Shown here: piece by piece, positions 38,802 through 48,212 of the stretch
How positions within the stretch are numbered: the first letter of the stretch is position 1
Layout of the letters: every line of letters begins with the position of its first letter
NCBI GenBank assembly: GCA_963709355.1
Contig: CAVPVY010000005.1
Span: 2,294,001 to 2,358,000 of the forward strand
Origin: PLOWO2-12-38-17 sp963709355
GTDB lineage: Bacteria > Planctomycetota > Brocadiia > Brocadiales > Brocadiaceae
DNA: 64,000 nucleotides
Direction: 5' to 3'
Program-made: the position numbers and the translations under genes
The notes under the pieces: model-generated
The model's input: the letters and a program-made list of their open reading frames with translations, nothing else
What the model was told of the DNA's origin: nothing
The model's database searches: none

Positions 38802-38843
38802 TTATTTTATTAGTTTTCCAAATGTAATAGGGAAATCATACAT
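38802..38843 (-). CDS. 13-residue small ORF with an optimal ribosome site
   Basis: Encodes MYDFPITFGKLIK, then TAA. The ATG is 6 bases after GGAGG in AAGGAGGTG, as good as any site in the window. No known leader-peptide signature (codon run) is obvious. It may be a regulatory leader peptide or a precursor peptide. Chance cannot be excluded for so short a frame. Confidence 0.4.
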   Translation of the reverse strand: MYDFPITFGKLIK

Positions 38844-38860
38844 ACTACACCTCCTTCAAT

Positions 38861-39150
38861 ATTTTCATTAAAGTGATACCATATGTATGATTATCTGTGA
38901 ATATATTGTTTATTTATATTACATTATTATTTTGTACCTTTCAACTTAATGACTTTCACAGAATTGACTGCGAAAAACATCTAATTCTGATTTTTAACAT
39001 ACGGCGTTTCTTTTAATTCAACAATGAGCAAAAGATTCTTAATTTAGTGTTGTCTGCCTGTAAATTTACCAACAAATATAAATTTCCTAATTCAATCTAA
39101 GACTGCTAATTTGCATTCAACCACCACACATCTAACAATCAATAAAACGC
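38861..39150. other. AT-rich divergent intergenic region
   Basis: About 290 bases between the leftward small unit and the gltX promoter. No ORF or repeat recognised. It should contain the leftward promoter for the sORF unit, but no convincing -35/-10 pair could be chosen. Confidence 0.4.
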
Positions 39151-39180
39151 TTGACACTTTTGTTTAAGATTCGTTATCAT
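39151..39180 (+). promoter_or_regulatory. Sigma70-like promoter of gltX
   Basis: TTGACA at 39151-39156 and TATCAT at 39175-39180 with an 18-base spacer, 44 bases before the gltX TTG start. Near-consensus -35. It probably drives gltX and the following genes. Confidence 0.65.
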
Positions 39181-39223
39181 ATTTTTTTGGTACTTTCATT
39201 TTTTATAATTAGAGGAACCAATC

Positions 39224-40570
39224 TTGCGTTCTAACGTCAGGGTCCGTTTTGCACCAAGTCCCACTGGTTATCTCCACATTGGAGGGGCAAGGACGGCGCT
39301 CTTTAACTGGCTATTTGCAAGGCATAATAAAGGTGCTTTCATATTACGTGTCGAAGACACCGACCAGCAGCGTTCCACAGAAGAATCCACAAAAGCCATA
39401 TTCGACAGTATGAAATGGCTGGGACTTGACTGGGATGAAGGTCCATATTTCCAGAGTCAGCAGTTATCCGTTTACAAACAATACGCAGAAAGACTAGTCG
39501 AGCATGGAAAGGCTTTTTACAATACCGATACCGAGGGACGTAAAGCCATTCGTTTCAGGATGCAGGATGAAATAACGAAATTTAATGACCTTATTCATGG
39601 TGCCATTACCTTTGATGCGGCACTCATCGAGGATTTTGTAATCCTCAAGGCGGACGGATTTCCTACATACAACTTTGCCTGTGTTGTGGATGATGCAGAT
39701 ATGGGCATTACCCACATTATTCGAGGGGATGACCATATATCGAATACTCCCAAACAGATTGCCCTTTATGAAGCCTTTGGGTTTAAAATGCCAGAATTTG
39801 CCCATATTCCTATGATACTTGGAGAAGATGGCTCAAGATTGAGCAAGCGTCATGGGGCAACTTCCGTCACTGAATATCGAGATAAAGGTTATTTATCACA
39901 TGCGCTAGTAAATTTTCTTGCCCTTCTTGGATGGTCTCCTGGAAACGACCAGGAAATAATTTCCGTTCCAGAAATGATTGAGAAATTTACATTAAAACGC
40001 GTGAACAAAACCAGTGCTCAATTTAACAATATAAAACTGGACTGGATGAACGGTCAGTATATCAAAAATATGCCCGTAGAAGAGCTCACGCCTGAAGTTC
40101 GGGCTTTTTTTGAAAAATCAGGCATTAACACCACAGAATATACCACAGAGTGGTTTAAATATTTAGTAAGTTTGTACCATGAACGGTTTAAAAATTTTAG
40201 GGACCTGTTTGACCAAACGGGCTTCTTTTTTACTGACACCATTGAGTACGACAACGTCGCTGTAGAAAAATTCCTGAAGAAGGAAGGTGTAGGTAAGTTG
40301 ATAAAAGAGGTGCATTCGGCAATTTCTCCTCTAGAAAATTTTGATAAACAATCTTTAGAGGTATGCCTGCGCAATTTGACGGAAAAGCTTGGCGTAGGGT
40401 TTTCAAAGCTTGCCCAGCCATTGAGAGTTGCCATCACAGGGAAGAGTGTAAGTGCAGGTATATTTGAAACGATGGAGCTTTTAAAAAAGGAAAAAACTCT
40501 AAAGAGAATCTTATATACAATTAACAATTTGTGCGAAATTCCAGAAATAATTAAATCGGGTAAGAATTAA
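39224..40570 (+). CDS. gltX: Glutamyl-tRNA synthetase
   Basis: Charges tRNA-Glu (and in many bacteria lacking GlnRS also tRNA-Gln). 448 residues, class I synthetase. The HIGH-type motif PSPTGYLHIGGART lies at the N-terminus and the KMSKS-type loop is RLSKRHGATS. The catalytic core includes RVEDTDQQRS. The start codon is TTG at 39224, chosen because the protein begins with RSNVRVRFAPSPTGYLH and AGAGGA lies 8 bases upstream. A good promoter precedes it. Confidence 0.97.
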   Translation: MRSNVRVRFAPSPTGYLHIGGARTALFNWLFARHNKGAFILRVEDTDQQRSTEESTKAIFDSMKWLGLDWDEGPYFQSQQLSVYKQYAERLVEHGKAFYNTDTEGRKAIRFRMQDEITKFNDLIHGAITFDAALIEDFVILKADGFPTYNFACVVDDADMGITHIIRGDDHISNTPKQIALYEAFGFKMPEFAHIPMILGEDGSRLSKRHGATSVTEYRDKGYLSHALVNFLALLGWSPGNDQEIISVPEMIEKFTLKRVNKTSAQFNNIKLDWMNGQYIKNMPVEELTPEVRAFFEKSGINTTEYTTEWFKYLVSLYHERFKNFRDLFDQTGFFFTDTIEYDNVAVEKFLKKEGVGKLIKEVHSAISPLENFDKQSLEVCLRNLTEKLGVGFSKLAQPLRVAITGKSVSAGIFETMELLKKEKTLKRILYTINNLCEIPEIIKSGKN

Positions 40571-40572
40571 TT

Positions 40573-41221
40573 ATGCAATTACTTGTTGCTGGTTCTATCG
40601 CTTTAGACTCTGTGAAAACACCCCATGGAAAGGCGGAAGAATGCCTGGGCTATTCCGCAATATACTTCTCTCACGCCGCACACTTTTTAAGTAATGTGAG
40701 GCTTGTTGGTGTCGCAGGAAAGGATTTCCCTCAACATTTAAAAAGGTCATCCACAAAAAATATGGATAGTTCCGGCGTGAAGGAACTGCAAGGAAAGACC
40801 TGCCGATGGAAGGGTTTTTATAAAAGCAATATGAATGTAGTTATTAACACAGGAAACAAATCCCGTCAAGGCTGTGAAAAAGATTTTGCATATGGTACCT
40901 AAATACTCGATCATAAAAAAGGGAGAACATGGGGGCAATTCTGATGTCTGATAAGGGATATTTCATTATTCCAGCGTATCCAATCGAACATATCAAGGAC
41001 ACTACGGGCGCGGGTGATAGCTTTGCAGGTGGGATGATGAGATATCTTGCTAAAACCCGCGATACGAGCCTCTCAAATTCAAAAAGAGCCATTATGTTAT
41101 GTACGGGACCGTTGTCGCTTCATTTTATATCGAAGACTTCAGCCTGAACAGATTTCAACAGATTACATTTGAAGATGTTGAAAACCGTATAAAAGAATTC
41201 GAAGAAATGGGCAGGCTGTAA
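40573..41221 (+). pseudogene. PfkB-family sugar kinase, internally deleted and frameshifted
   Basis: The first frame (40573-40902) gives the PfkB N-terminus (LLVAGSIALDSVKTPHGKAEECLG, with GKDFP) and then loses similarity. A second frame gives KYSIIKKGEHG, and a third (from 40929) gives AILMSDKGYFIIPAY followed by the C-terminal signature DTTGAGDSFAGGMM with its catalytic Asp. A last shift near 41100 leads into SFYIEDFSLNRFQQITFEDV and a stop at 41221. The whole is about 216 codons against about 300 for the family, so some 90 residues of the middle are missing. Several lesions make this a genuine pseudogene. It starts 2 bases after gltX. Confidence 0.85.
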
Positions 41222-41271
41222 ATGGCCTATTTGAACTAAACAAGTATCTTTATAAGTCTTCTTATCTACAT

Positions 41272-41838
41272 ATGAATGTAAGGCTCTTTATCGCTGTTGA
41301 AATAACGGATGAAACTCGTAAAAAATTAACAGAGTTTCAGAATAACCTTAAAAAGGCATGCGCCGGGGTAAAATGGGTATTGCCCGAAAATATTCATATC
41401 ACGTTGAAATTCATTGGATATTTGGATGAGGAAAAGATTGGAAATGTAGTGAATATAATAAAAGATTCTGTAATTCATATAAAACCATTTAATCTGAACT
41501 ACACAGGGGCAGGCGTTTTCCCGACACCAAAAAATCCGCGCGTTATCTTCGCCGGTATCGTAGATAAAGATGCGATCTTAAAAAAAATCCATGAACACCT
41601 CAATAACCAGCTAATGGCGCTGGGCGTGGAACGCGAGTCGCGCAAATACCAAGTGCACCTTACAGTCGGGCGTGTAAAAACACGCAAGAACACGGAGAAA
41701 TTAATGGAAGCTCTTAATTCTTACAATGAATTCAAATTTAGCTCAGAAGTTGTAAATCAGGTGATTTTGATGAAAAGCGACCTTTCACCAAATGGGGCTG
41801 TTTATACAAAGCTTCATACCATTAACTTATCTCAATAA
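41272..41838 (+). CDS. thpR: RNA 2',3'-cyclic phosphodiesterase (2H family)
   Basis: 188 residues starting MNVRLFIAVEI. It belongs to the 2H phosphoesterase superfamily, with the two signature tetrapeptides HITL (in ENIHITLKFIGYL) and HLTV (in YQVHLTVGRVK). Family members hydrolyse 2',3'-cyclic phosphates on RNA; ligation is a reverse activity in vitro. Length is typical. It lies 26 bases before recA, a frequent bacterial neighbour, and probably shares its transcript. Confidence 0.94.
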   Translation: MNVRLFIAVEITDETRKKLTEFQNNLKKACAGVKWVLPENIHITLKFIGYLDEEKIGNVVNIIKDSVIHIKPFNLNYTGAGVFPTPKNPRVIFAGIVDKDAILKKIHEHLNNQLMALGVERESRKYQVHLTVGRVKTRKNTEKLMEALNSYNEFKFSSEVVNQVILMKSDLSPNGAVYTKLHTINLSQ

Positions 41839-41864
41839 CCACATAACTTTTATAAAGGTGATTT

Positions 41865-42956
41865 ATGATACCAAAACAAGAAGCGGCAGATAGAGAAAAA
41901 CGACAGCAGGCTTTAGAAAGGGCCCTTTCCCAAATTGAGAAACAATACGGCAAAGGGACAATAATGAAACTGGGGGGAGAAACAAGGCTGGATGTACCCA
42001 CCATCTCCACTGGCGCCTTATCTCTGGATGTTGCACTCGGAGTAGGCGGGATACCTCGTGGTAGGGTTGTGGAAATTTTTGGGCCTGAATCCTCCGGCAA
42101 AACCACTTTAACTTTACATATCATTGCAAATGCCCAGAAAGAGGGTGGCATAGCGGCATTCGTTGACGCAGAACATGCCCTCGACCCTGACTATGCAAAA
42201 AAACTGGGGGTGGATTTAAACAACCTCATGGTCAACCAGCCTGATACAGGCGAACAGGCGCTCGAAATTGTTGAATTATTAGTAAGAAGCAATGCAGTTG
42301 ACATTATAGCGGTTGATTCAGTTGCGGCGCTTGTCCCCCGCGCTGAAATTGAGGGGGAAATGGGCGACGCTCATGTAGGATTACAAGCAAGGCTGATGTC
42401 TCAGGCATTACGCAAATTAACTGGCTGCATTTCGAAATCTCAAACGAGCGTAATTTTTATAAACCAAATACGAGAAAAAATTGGCGTTATGTATGGCGGA
42501 AACCCAGAAACAACTCCAGGTGGAAGGGCATTAAAATTTTACGCCTCTGTGCGTATTGATATAAGAAAGATCGGCAGTATAAAAGACGCTGATATAACCA
42601 TCGGCAACCGTGTCCGCGCAACGGTTTGCAAGAACAAGGTTGCCGCACCATTTAAAAAAGCAGAATTTGATATTTTATATAACTGCGGCATTTCACGCGC
42701 AGGTGACATTATAGACCTCGGAGTTGAGCATCAGATTATTGATAAATCAGGAACCTGGCTTTCTTACGGAGAGTTGAGACTCGGACAGGGAAGGGAAAAC
42801 TCAAGGCAGTTTATTGAAAGTAAACCTGAATTAATGAAAGAAATTGAACAGGTAATCATTGAGAAGGTAAAACCAACATTGGTTTCAGAAAAACCCGTTG
42901 AAAAAGCCCCTGAAAAACCAAAGTCTGAATCACAATCAAAAAAAGGTGAGAAATAG
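41865..42956 (+). CDS. recA: Recombinase RecA
   Basis: Strand-exchange ATPase for homologous recombination and SOS induction. 363 residues with Walker A GPESSGKTT, the QPDTGEQALEI loop, VDSVAALVPRAEIEGEMGD, the Walker B region VIFINQIREKIGVMYG (loop L2 nearby) and a Lys/Glu/Pro-rich C-terminal tail. Length is normal. No LexA-like operator was recognised in the short upstream gap. alaS follows after 8 bases. Confidence 0.98.
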   Translation: MIPKQEAADREKRQQALERALSQIEKQYGKGTIMKLGGETRLDVPTISTGALSLDVALGVGGIPRGRVVEIFGPESSGKTTLTLHIIANAQKEGGIAAFVDAEHALDPDYAKKLGVDLNNLMVNQPDTGEQALEIVELLVRSNAVDIIAVDSVAALVPRAEIEGEMGDAHVGLQARLMSQALRKLTGCISKSQTSVIFINQIREKIGVMYGGNPETTPGGRALKFYASVRIDIRKIGSIKDADITIGNRVRATVCKNKVAAPFKKAEFDILYNCGISRAGDIIDLGVEHQIIDKSGTWLSYGELRLGQGRENSRQFIESKPELMKEIEQVIIEKVKPTLVSEKPVEKAPEKPKSESQSKKGEK

Positions 42957-42964
42957 TCTTTTAC

Positions 42965-45622
42965 ATGAAGACAAGCGAGATTCGCAATAAATATTTAAAG
43001 TTTTTTGAGAAAAAATCTCATGTAATCTGTCCCAGCGATTCGCTGGTGCCACAGAATGACCCCACACTCCTGTTTACAGGTGCAGGGATGAACCAGTTCA
43101 AAGATATGTTTCTGGGTAAGGGAAATCTGAATTTCAAGAAGGCAACTACATGTCAAAAATGTATACGTACAGGTGATATTGATAATGTCGGTAGAACCGC
43201 CTCTCATCACACCTTTTTTGAGATGCTTGGAAATTTCTCATTCGGTGATTATTTCAAAAAGGAGACAATCGAATGGGCGTGGGAGTTCTTAACACAGGAG
43301 TTAAAAATTCCAGAGGAACGGCTGTTGGTAAGTGTATACAAGGATGACCAGGAATCTTATGAAATCTGGGAAAAATGTATAAAGATATCCAATTCAAAAA
43401 TATACACGTATGGTGAAGAAGATAACTTCTGGCCATCAAATGCGCCATCAGTAGGCCCTAACGGTCCGTGCGGTCCTTGTTCTGAGATATTTTTCGATCA
43501 GGGGACTAATGCTGGTTGTGGTCGAAAAGAATGTGAACCTGTATGTGACTGCGACAGATTCGTAGAAATATGGAATCTTGTATTTACACAATTTGATCGT
43601 AAAGAAAACGGCAAATTAGACCCATTACCAAATAAGAACGTTGACACTGGTATGGGACTCGAAAGAATGGCTCGTGTAATGCAAGGCGTGAAAACAAATT
43701 TCGATATAGATATATTCCATCCCATCGTTAAATATCTAGAAGAAGCAGCAGAATTAAAATACAATGGACAGTCTGAACACTCAATTTTAATGCGTCGTAT
43801 CGCAGACCACACAAAGGCTTGCGTGTTTTGTATAGCAGATGGCGTCCTTCCCAGCAACGAAGGGCGTGGATATGTTGAGAGGCGATTATTAAGACGTGCT
43901 GTTCGCGACGGCGCGCAATTGGGTATCAAAGATTCGTTTTTATACAAATTAGTGCCTATTATAAGCGAAGTGATGCATGAAGGTTACCCTGATATCAAAC
44001 AACGCAGGGAAAATATAGCAAGAATCATAAAGAATGAAGAGGAAAAATTCCACGAAACATTAGAACAGGGTACTATTATACTGGATGAATTAATGGAGTC
44101 CATGCAGAAAAACAAACAAAAAACCCTTACAGGTAGAGATGCATTTAAACTATACGACACATACGGCTTCCCTTTGGATATAACTGAATCAATTCTTAGC
44201 GAAAAAGAATTTACAGTTGACAGGGATGGTTTTGAGAAAGAACTTGAAAAACAGCGGTTACAGGCAAAGCAGTCCTCTCAAATGACAGGGCAGGTGTTTG
44301 ATACGGGTCCGCTCAGCAAGATAAAGGACATTTCAAAAGGCACAAAATTCACTGGATATGAAAAAAGCGCCTGTGAAGCAACGATAATCGCCATAATCAA
44401 TAACAATCAATTAGGAGATGAGGCATCAACAGGAAGCGAAGTTACCGTAATTCTTGACCAAACACCCTTCTATGCCGAAGCAGGAGGACAGATTGGTGAT
44501 ACAGGTATACTCGAGTCCAATGAATCCCTCGTTAATATTACAGATACAAAGAAAAACAACGATTTTATATTACACATTGGAAAAATAACAAAGGGAACAC
44601 TTAAAAAGGGCTGTGTAGTTAATGCAAGAATTGACATACAACGGAGGAATTTAATACGAAAGAACCATTCTGCAACGCATATTCTTCATTATGCCTTACG
44701 AAAAGTCGTAGGGCAACATGCAGAACAGGCAGGTTCGTTGGTAATGCCAGACCATTTGCGTTTCGATTTCCACCATTTCTCCAGCTTAACAAAGGAGGAA
44801 ATTGCTCGAATCGAAGATTTAGTTAATGAAATAATTCTGGAAAACACCTCTGTAAACACACGAGAAATGGCAATCCAGCAAGCAAAGAATGCAGGAGCCG
44901 TGACGTTGTTTGGTGAAAAATACGGAGAACGTGTCAGGATGGTTTCAATCGGTGATTTCAGCAAGGAGTTGTGCGGGGGAACCCACATAAATAATTCGGG
45001 AGAAATCGGCTTATTCAGAATTGTCAGTGAATCTTCAATCGCAGCCGGAATCAGACGCATCGAAGCAATAACTGGTTCGGCAGTTCTAACCAGAGACAGG
45101 GAAAAAGAAAATACAATTCAAGAGATATGTGGGATACTGAACACAACTGAACAGAAACTTGTAAAAAAAACCCAAGAAGTCTTAAACGACCTTAAGAATT
45201 TACAAAAAGAAATTCACAGATTAAAACAAAAAGAATTAGGCAGTCGCGCTGATTCTTTTTTAGACAGTGCAAGAGAAGTTTCAGGGGTAAAGATAATTAC
45301 TAAAAAACTTGATAATGCAACTGCAGATGATATGAGAAAAACAATAGATATATTGATGAAATCCCAGATTGATATTGTAATTGTGTTGGGTTCAACACAA
45401 AACGGACGCACAACCATAATAATCGCCATTAGTCCAAATCTTGTAAAACGTGGTTTACATGCAGGAAACATATCAAAGGAAGTCGCAAAGATAATTGGTG
45501 GTGGTGGCGGCGGCAGACCTGATATGGCGCAGGCAGGCGGCCAACTAGCAGAAAAGCTAGACGAGGCGCTCCGTTTTGCTGAAGAGTTAATAGACAAGAA
45601 TATAGAGCAGGCTAAAAAGTAA
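42965..45622 (+). CDS. alaS: Alanyl-tRNA synthetase
   Basis: Class II synthetase of 885 residues. An N-terminal catalytic domain (KFFEKKSHVICPSDSLVPQNDPTLLF, RTASHHTFFEMLGNFSFGDYF) is followed by a tRNA-binding region, the editing domain with its zinc motif (HSATHILHYAL, and CGGTHINNSGEIG) and a C-terminal coiled coil plus DHHA1-like domain (GGGGGGRPDMAQAGG). All key motifs are intact. recA-alaS adjacency is common in bacteria. It ends the rightward run, and the IS element lies 345 bases downstream. Confidence 0.98.
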   Translation: MKTSEIRNKYLKFFEKKSHVICPSDSLVPQNDPTLLFTGAGMNQFKDMFLGKGNLNFKKATTCQKCIRTGDIDNVGRTASHHTFFEMLGNFSFGDYFKKETIEWAWEFLTQELKIPEERLLVSVYKDDQESYEIWEKCIKISNSKIYTYGEEDNFWPSNAPSVGPNGPCGPCSEIFFDQGTNAGCGRKECEPVCDCDRFVEIWNLVFTQFDRKENGKLDPLPNKNVDTGMGLERMARVMQGVKTNFDIDIFHPIVKYLEEAAELKYNGQSEHSILMRRIADHTKACVFCIADGVLPSNEGRGYVERRLLRRAVRDGAQLGIKDSFLYKLVPIISEVMHEGYPDIKQRRENIARIIKNEEEKFHETLEQGTIILDELMESMQKNKQKTLTGRDAFKLYDTYGFPLDITESILSEKEFTVDRDGFEKELEKQRLQAKQSSQMTGQVFDTGPLSKIKDISKGTKFTGYEKSACEATIIAIINNNQLGDEASTGSEVTVILDQTPFYAEAGGQIGDTGILESNESLVNITDTKKNNDFILHIGKITKGTLKKGCVVNARIDIQRRNLIRKNHSATHILHYALRKVVGQHAEQAGSLVMPDHLRFDFHHFSSLTKEEIARIEDLVNEIILENTSVNTREMAIQQAKNAGAVTLFGEKYGERVRMVSIGDFSKELCGGTHINNSGEIGLFRIVSESSIAAGIRRIEAITGSAVLTRDREKENTIQEICGILNTTEQKLVKKTQEVLNDLKNLQKEIHRLKQKELGSRADSFLDSAREVSGVKIITKKLDNATADDMRKTIDILMKSQIDIVIVLGSTQNGRTTIIIAISPNLVKRGLHAGNISKEVAKIIGGGGGGRPDMAQAGGQLAEKLDEALRFAEELIDKNIEQAKK

Positions 45623-45966
45623 ATGATAATTTAGTATCAATTTTAATTTTTGGAGAAGTACGAGTTAGTAAAATTTTTGAATGCTTCCTTATATATTCGA
45701 TAACCCTTTTGTTTTGATTAGTTCCGAACGGAAATAAGAGATTACTCGTTATTGCGGCCCCAGAATTACAAACAACCATTAAATCCTTTTACTTAATTTT
45801 CTTAAACAAACATATAGAAATTAAATCCGAAATAACATAACTGATGTATTTAGAAAATGTAATTAAAGATAATACAAATTAATTATTTTTTGATTACAAC
45901 TGGTATAGAATTGAGTAATCCATTAATTCTTAAATAGTCCTGAACACCTCCCTTGTAGGTTTTGTA
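45623..45966. other. Intergenic region between alaS and the IS element
   Basis: 344 AT-rich bases. No ORF, hairpin terminator or repeat recognised. The last bases (45967-45971) supply the stop codon of the neighbouring transposase frame. Confidence 0.5.
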
Positions 45967-46944
45967 TTAGCTATAGACATAGGTAACACTTTTGTAATTA
46001 GGAAAAGTTTGTAATTTTTGCAGTGGAGTCCACCCCTGAAGCCCCATGTGTGGTCTTTTGTTGTTAAAGAATTCATCGTATTTTTTACGTTCTTTTACAA
46101 GGAGGTCAAGATTCCGAGTTTTTTGTAAACGGAAAAACTCTTCTCCATCGGTTCTATGAGACCTTTCTACCTTGCCGTTTTGCTCTGGACAAGAAGGCCT
46201 ATTGAGATTGTGTTTTATACCCAACCCCATGCACGACAGGGTAAAAGGATGTGTCTTGGGCTGCCGTAAGGGATGGGTTTTGGGTTCACCGGTGTAAGCA
46301 TTGGTAAAGACGGCGTCGTTGTCGGTCCTGATGTGCCTGATCTTGAAAGGAAAGCGTCTGAATATATATTGCAAGAAGTCCAGGGAGTTAGATGTAGAGC
46401 GTTCCTGGTAAAGTTTGGTGAATTTGATCCTGGTAGAGTCGTCCTGAGCGGAGTACTGAACAAAGCTCCCGGGTCTGTAGCCGCCCAGCAGCTTTATATC
46501 TACCTGTAGGTATCCTGGAGAGGGCATCTGATAACACTTAGGTTTTCTGTGCATCTTCTTGGGTTTCTCAATGAGTCCGTTGCGTTTTAAAGTGGCGTAT
46601 ATGGTGGACCTTGGAAGCGAGATATTATAGTCCTTCAATAAGAACAGCCGTATACGGTCGGGGCCGAAGGAAGTGGTTTTACGAAGTCTTATGATGATAG
46701 ACTGAATATATTTATGGGTAAGCATAGGGGAGCGTCTGGGACGTTTTGAGCGATCAATGAGGCTTGCAGGGTCACCTCCTGAGTCTTCGTAACGTTTAAG
46801 CCATTTATAGAAACATTTACGAGATATGCCAAAATACAGGCATACCTTTGAGACGTTATTAATCTTTTTATACATGAGCATCCAGGCTAACCTTTTTCGA
46901 CTAAGTTGATCGTAATAATACTTGGGCATGGGTAACATCTCCAT
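45967..46944 (-). CDS. IS481-family DDE transposase
   Basis: 325 residues. An N-terminal helix-turn-helix region (KVCLYFGISRKCFYKWLKRY) is followed by an rve-type catalytic core with the three acidic residues in LQVDIKLLG, RHIRTDNDAVF and CPEQNGKVERSHRTD. Length fits IS481 members. The reading frame runs through the left inverted repeat, and its TAA (45967-45969) lies in flanking DNA just outside the element. The natural C-terminus may therefore vary with the insertion site. The ATG at 46944 lies about 75 bases inside the right end. Confidence 0.92.
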   Translation of the reverse strand: MEMLPMPKYYYDQLSRKRLAWMLMYKKINNVSKVCLYFGISRKCFYKWLKRYEDSGGDPASLIDRSKRPRRSPMLTHKYIQSIIIRLRKTTSFGPDRIRLFLLKDYNISLPRSTIYATLKRNGLIEKPKKMHRKPKCYQMPSPGYLQVDIKLLGGYRPGSFVQYSAQDDSTRIKFTKLYQERSTSNSLDFLQYIFRRFPFKIRHIRTDNDAVFTNAYTGEPKTHPLRQPKTHPFTLSCMGLGIKHNLNRPSCPEQNGKVERSHRTDGEEFFRLQKTRNLDLLVKERKKYDEFFNNKRPHMGLQGWTPLQKLQTFPNYKSVTYVYS

Positions 46945-47018
46945 AAAAAAATTTAGTAAGTCGCCTATCCCATAGGGATAGGCATATCATATTACATAAA
47001 CTGTTACCCATGTCTATA
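45972..47018 (-). mobile_element. IS481-like insertion sequence
   Basis: About 1.05 kb bounded by imperfect terminal inverted repeats: TATAGACATAGGTAACA at 45972-45988, and its complement with one mismatch at 47002-47018. It carries one DDE transposase gene on the minus strand. I see no target-site duplication next to the repeats (left flank ATTAGC, right flank TACTTT). The element sits between alaS and hpnH and is apparently intact. Confidence 0.85.
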
Positions 47019-47143
47019 TACTTTACAAGTTGCTAATAAATAGTCCTTGACTGATTTTTGTAAATGATATAGCATTTTTACTTTGAATGTAATTTTTAAA
47101 GTACGATAGCAATTTGCTTGTGCATAAATGGAGTTTTATATAA

Positions 47144-48139
47144 ATGAGAGTATCTTTATCATTAAGCGCATCTTTGATCAAATATTTAATTAAGAACAAA
47201 TTATTAGCCATAAAAAGGTTTCCATTAGTGTTGATGTTGGAAGTTACACATGCATGTAATCTTGCATGTGAAGGTTGCGGTCGTATTAGAGAATACAGGG
47301 AAACAATGAAAGAGATGTTGAGCACAGAAGAGTGTCTTCAAGCAATAGAGGAATGTTCAGCGCCTGTTGTTACTGTTACGGGTGGCGAACCGCTTATGCA
47401 TCCTGAAATTGACAGGATTATTAATGGCATCATAAATAGAAAACGTCACGTATATTTGTGCACAAATGGTTTGTTGTTGGTTAACGCAATAAAGAAATTA
47501 AAACCCAGCAAATATTTTAATATTAATGTTCACATTGATGGTCTTGCAAAGACCCATGATGCAATTGCAGGGAAGGGGGTTTTTGAGCGTGCAACCGATG
47601 CTATCAGGGAGGCAAAACGCGCTGGATTCAGGGTATGCACCAATACTACCATTTATAAGAATACTACAGAAGATGAATTGGAAGTACTTTTTTCGTTTCT
47701 TGAAGGTTTGGGAGTTGATGGGATGTTGGTATCGCCCGGTTTTAGTTTTGAACATAATAAGAATGGGATGTTCCTTTGCAGAAAAGAGGTGGAAGAAAGA
47801 TTTGGTTTTATTTACGGGATTTCAAGTAGATATAAAATATTAAATTCTCCCTTGTATTTGAAGTTTTTGAAGGGTGAGAGACATTTAAAGTGCACGCCGT
47901 GGGGAAATCCAACGCGGAACTACATGGGCTGGAAAAGCCCGTGTTATCTTATTACTGATGCGCATTATAAGACTTTTAGCGAGTATATGCAGAATACAGA
48001 CTGGAAACGGTATCAGGAAGGCGGCGACTCGCGTTGCAAAGACTGTATGATGCACTGCGGTTTTGAACCAACGGTGGTGCTGGAAGGCGGAAAGCGGCTT
48101 TCGGATATCGTGGAGATGGCAAGGTGGAGTCTTCGTTGA
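47144..48139 (+). CDS. hpnH: Hopanoid biosynthesis radical SAM protein HpnH (adenosylhopene synthase)
   Basis: 331 residues. Radical SAM enzyme that joins a 5'-deoxyadenosyl group to diploptene, giving adenosylhopane, the entry to extended (C35) hopanoids. The N-terminal cluster motif CNLACEGC (C-x3-C-x2-C) follows KRFPLVLMLEVTHA as in HpnH. Further signatures are TVTGGEPLMHPEID and the late Cys-rich segment CKDCMMHCGFEP. The upstream gap of 125 bases to the IS element holds a GGAG ribosome site. The squalene-hopene cyclase gene converges from the other side, supporting the assignment. Confidence 0.94.
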   Translation: MRVSLSLSASLIKYLIKNKLLAIKRFPLVLMLEVTHACNLACEGCGRIREYRETMKEMLSTEECLQAIEECSAPVVTVTGGEPLMHPEIDRIINGIINRKRHVYLCTNGLLLVNAIKKLKPSKYFNINVHIDGLAKTHDAIAGKGVFERATDAIREAKRAGFRVCTNTTIYKNTTEDELEVLFSFLEGLGVDGMLVSPGFSFEHNKNGMFLCRKEVEERFGFIYGISSRYKILNSPLYLKFLKGERHLKCTPWGNPTRNYMGWKSPCYLITDAHYKTFSEYMQNTDWKRYQEGGDSRCKDCMMHCGFEPTVVLEGGKRLSDIVEMARWSLR

Positions 48140-48212
48140 AATGTTTTTGGGCGTATTAATATAAGATGTAAAAAGTGAAGTTTAAAAGATAAATTAGGTG
48201 TCTAATATAATA

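Larger units (their letters stand above)
38668..38860 (-). ncRNA. Putative leader or small RNA with sORF, long hairpin and terminator
   Basis: On the minus strand, in order: an AAGGAGGTG ribosome site (38856-38848), a 13-codon ORF (38843-38802), a perfect 13-bp stem (AATAAGGGTCTTG at 38806-38794 with CAAGACCCTTATT at 38756-38744) enclosing a 37-base loop, and a second perfect 13-bp stem (38737-38706) followed by TTTTTCTTT. The sORF stop codon lies in the 5' arm of the first stem, an arrangement seen in translation-responsive leaders. It is upstream of the secreted protein gene at 37414-38547. It could be an attenuator for that gene or an independent short transcript. Confidence 0.5.

Noticed and set aside
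40054..40527. 157-codon ORF opposite gltX
   Set aside because: Antisense shadow of a conserved synthetase gene with composition driven by the coding strand.
47047..47075. Promoter for hpnH (TTGACT with TAGCAT)
   Set aside because: The -10 is too weak to support a call.
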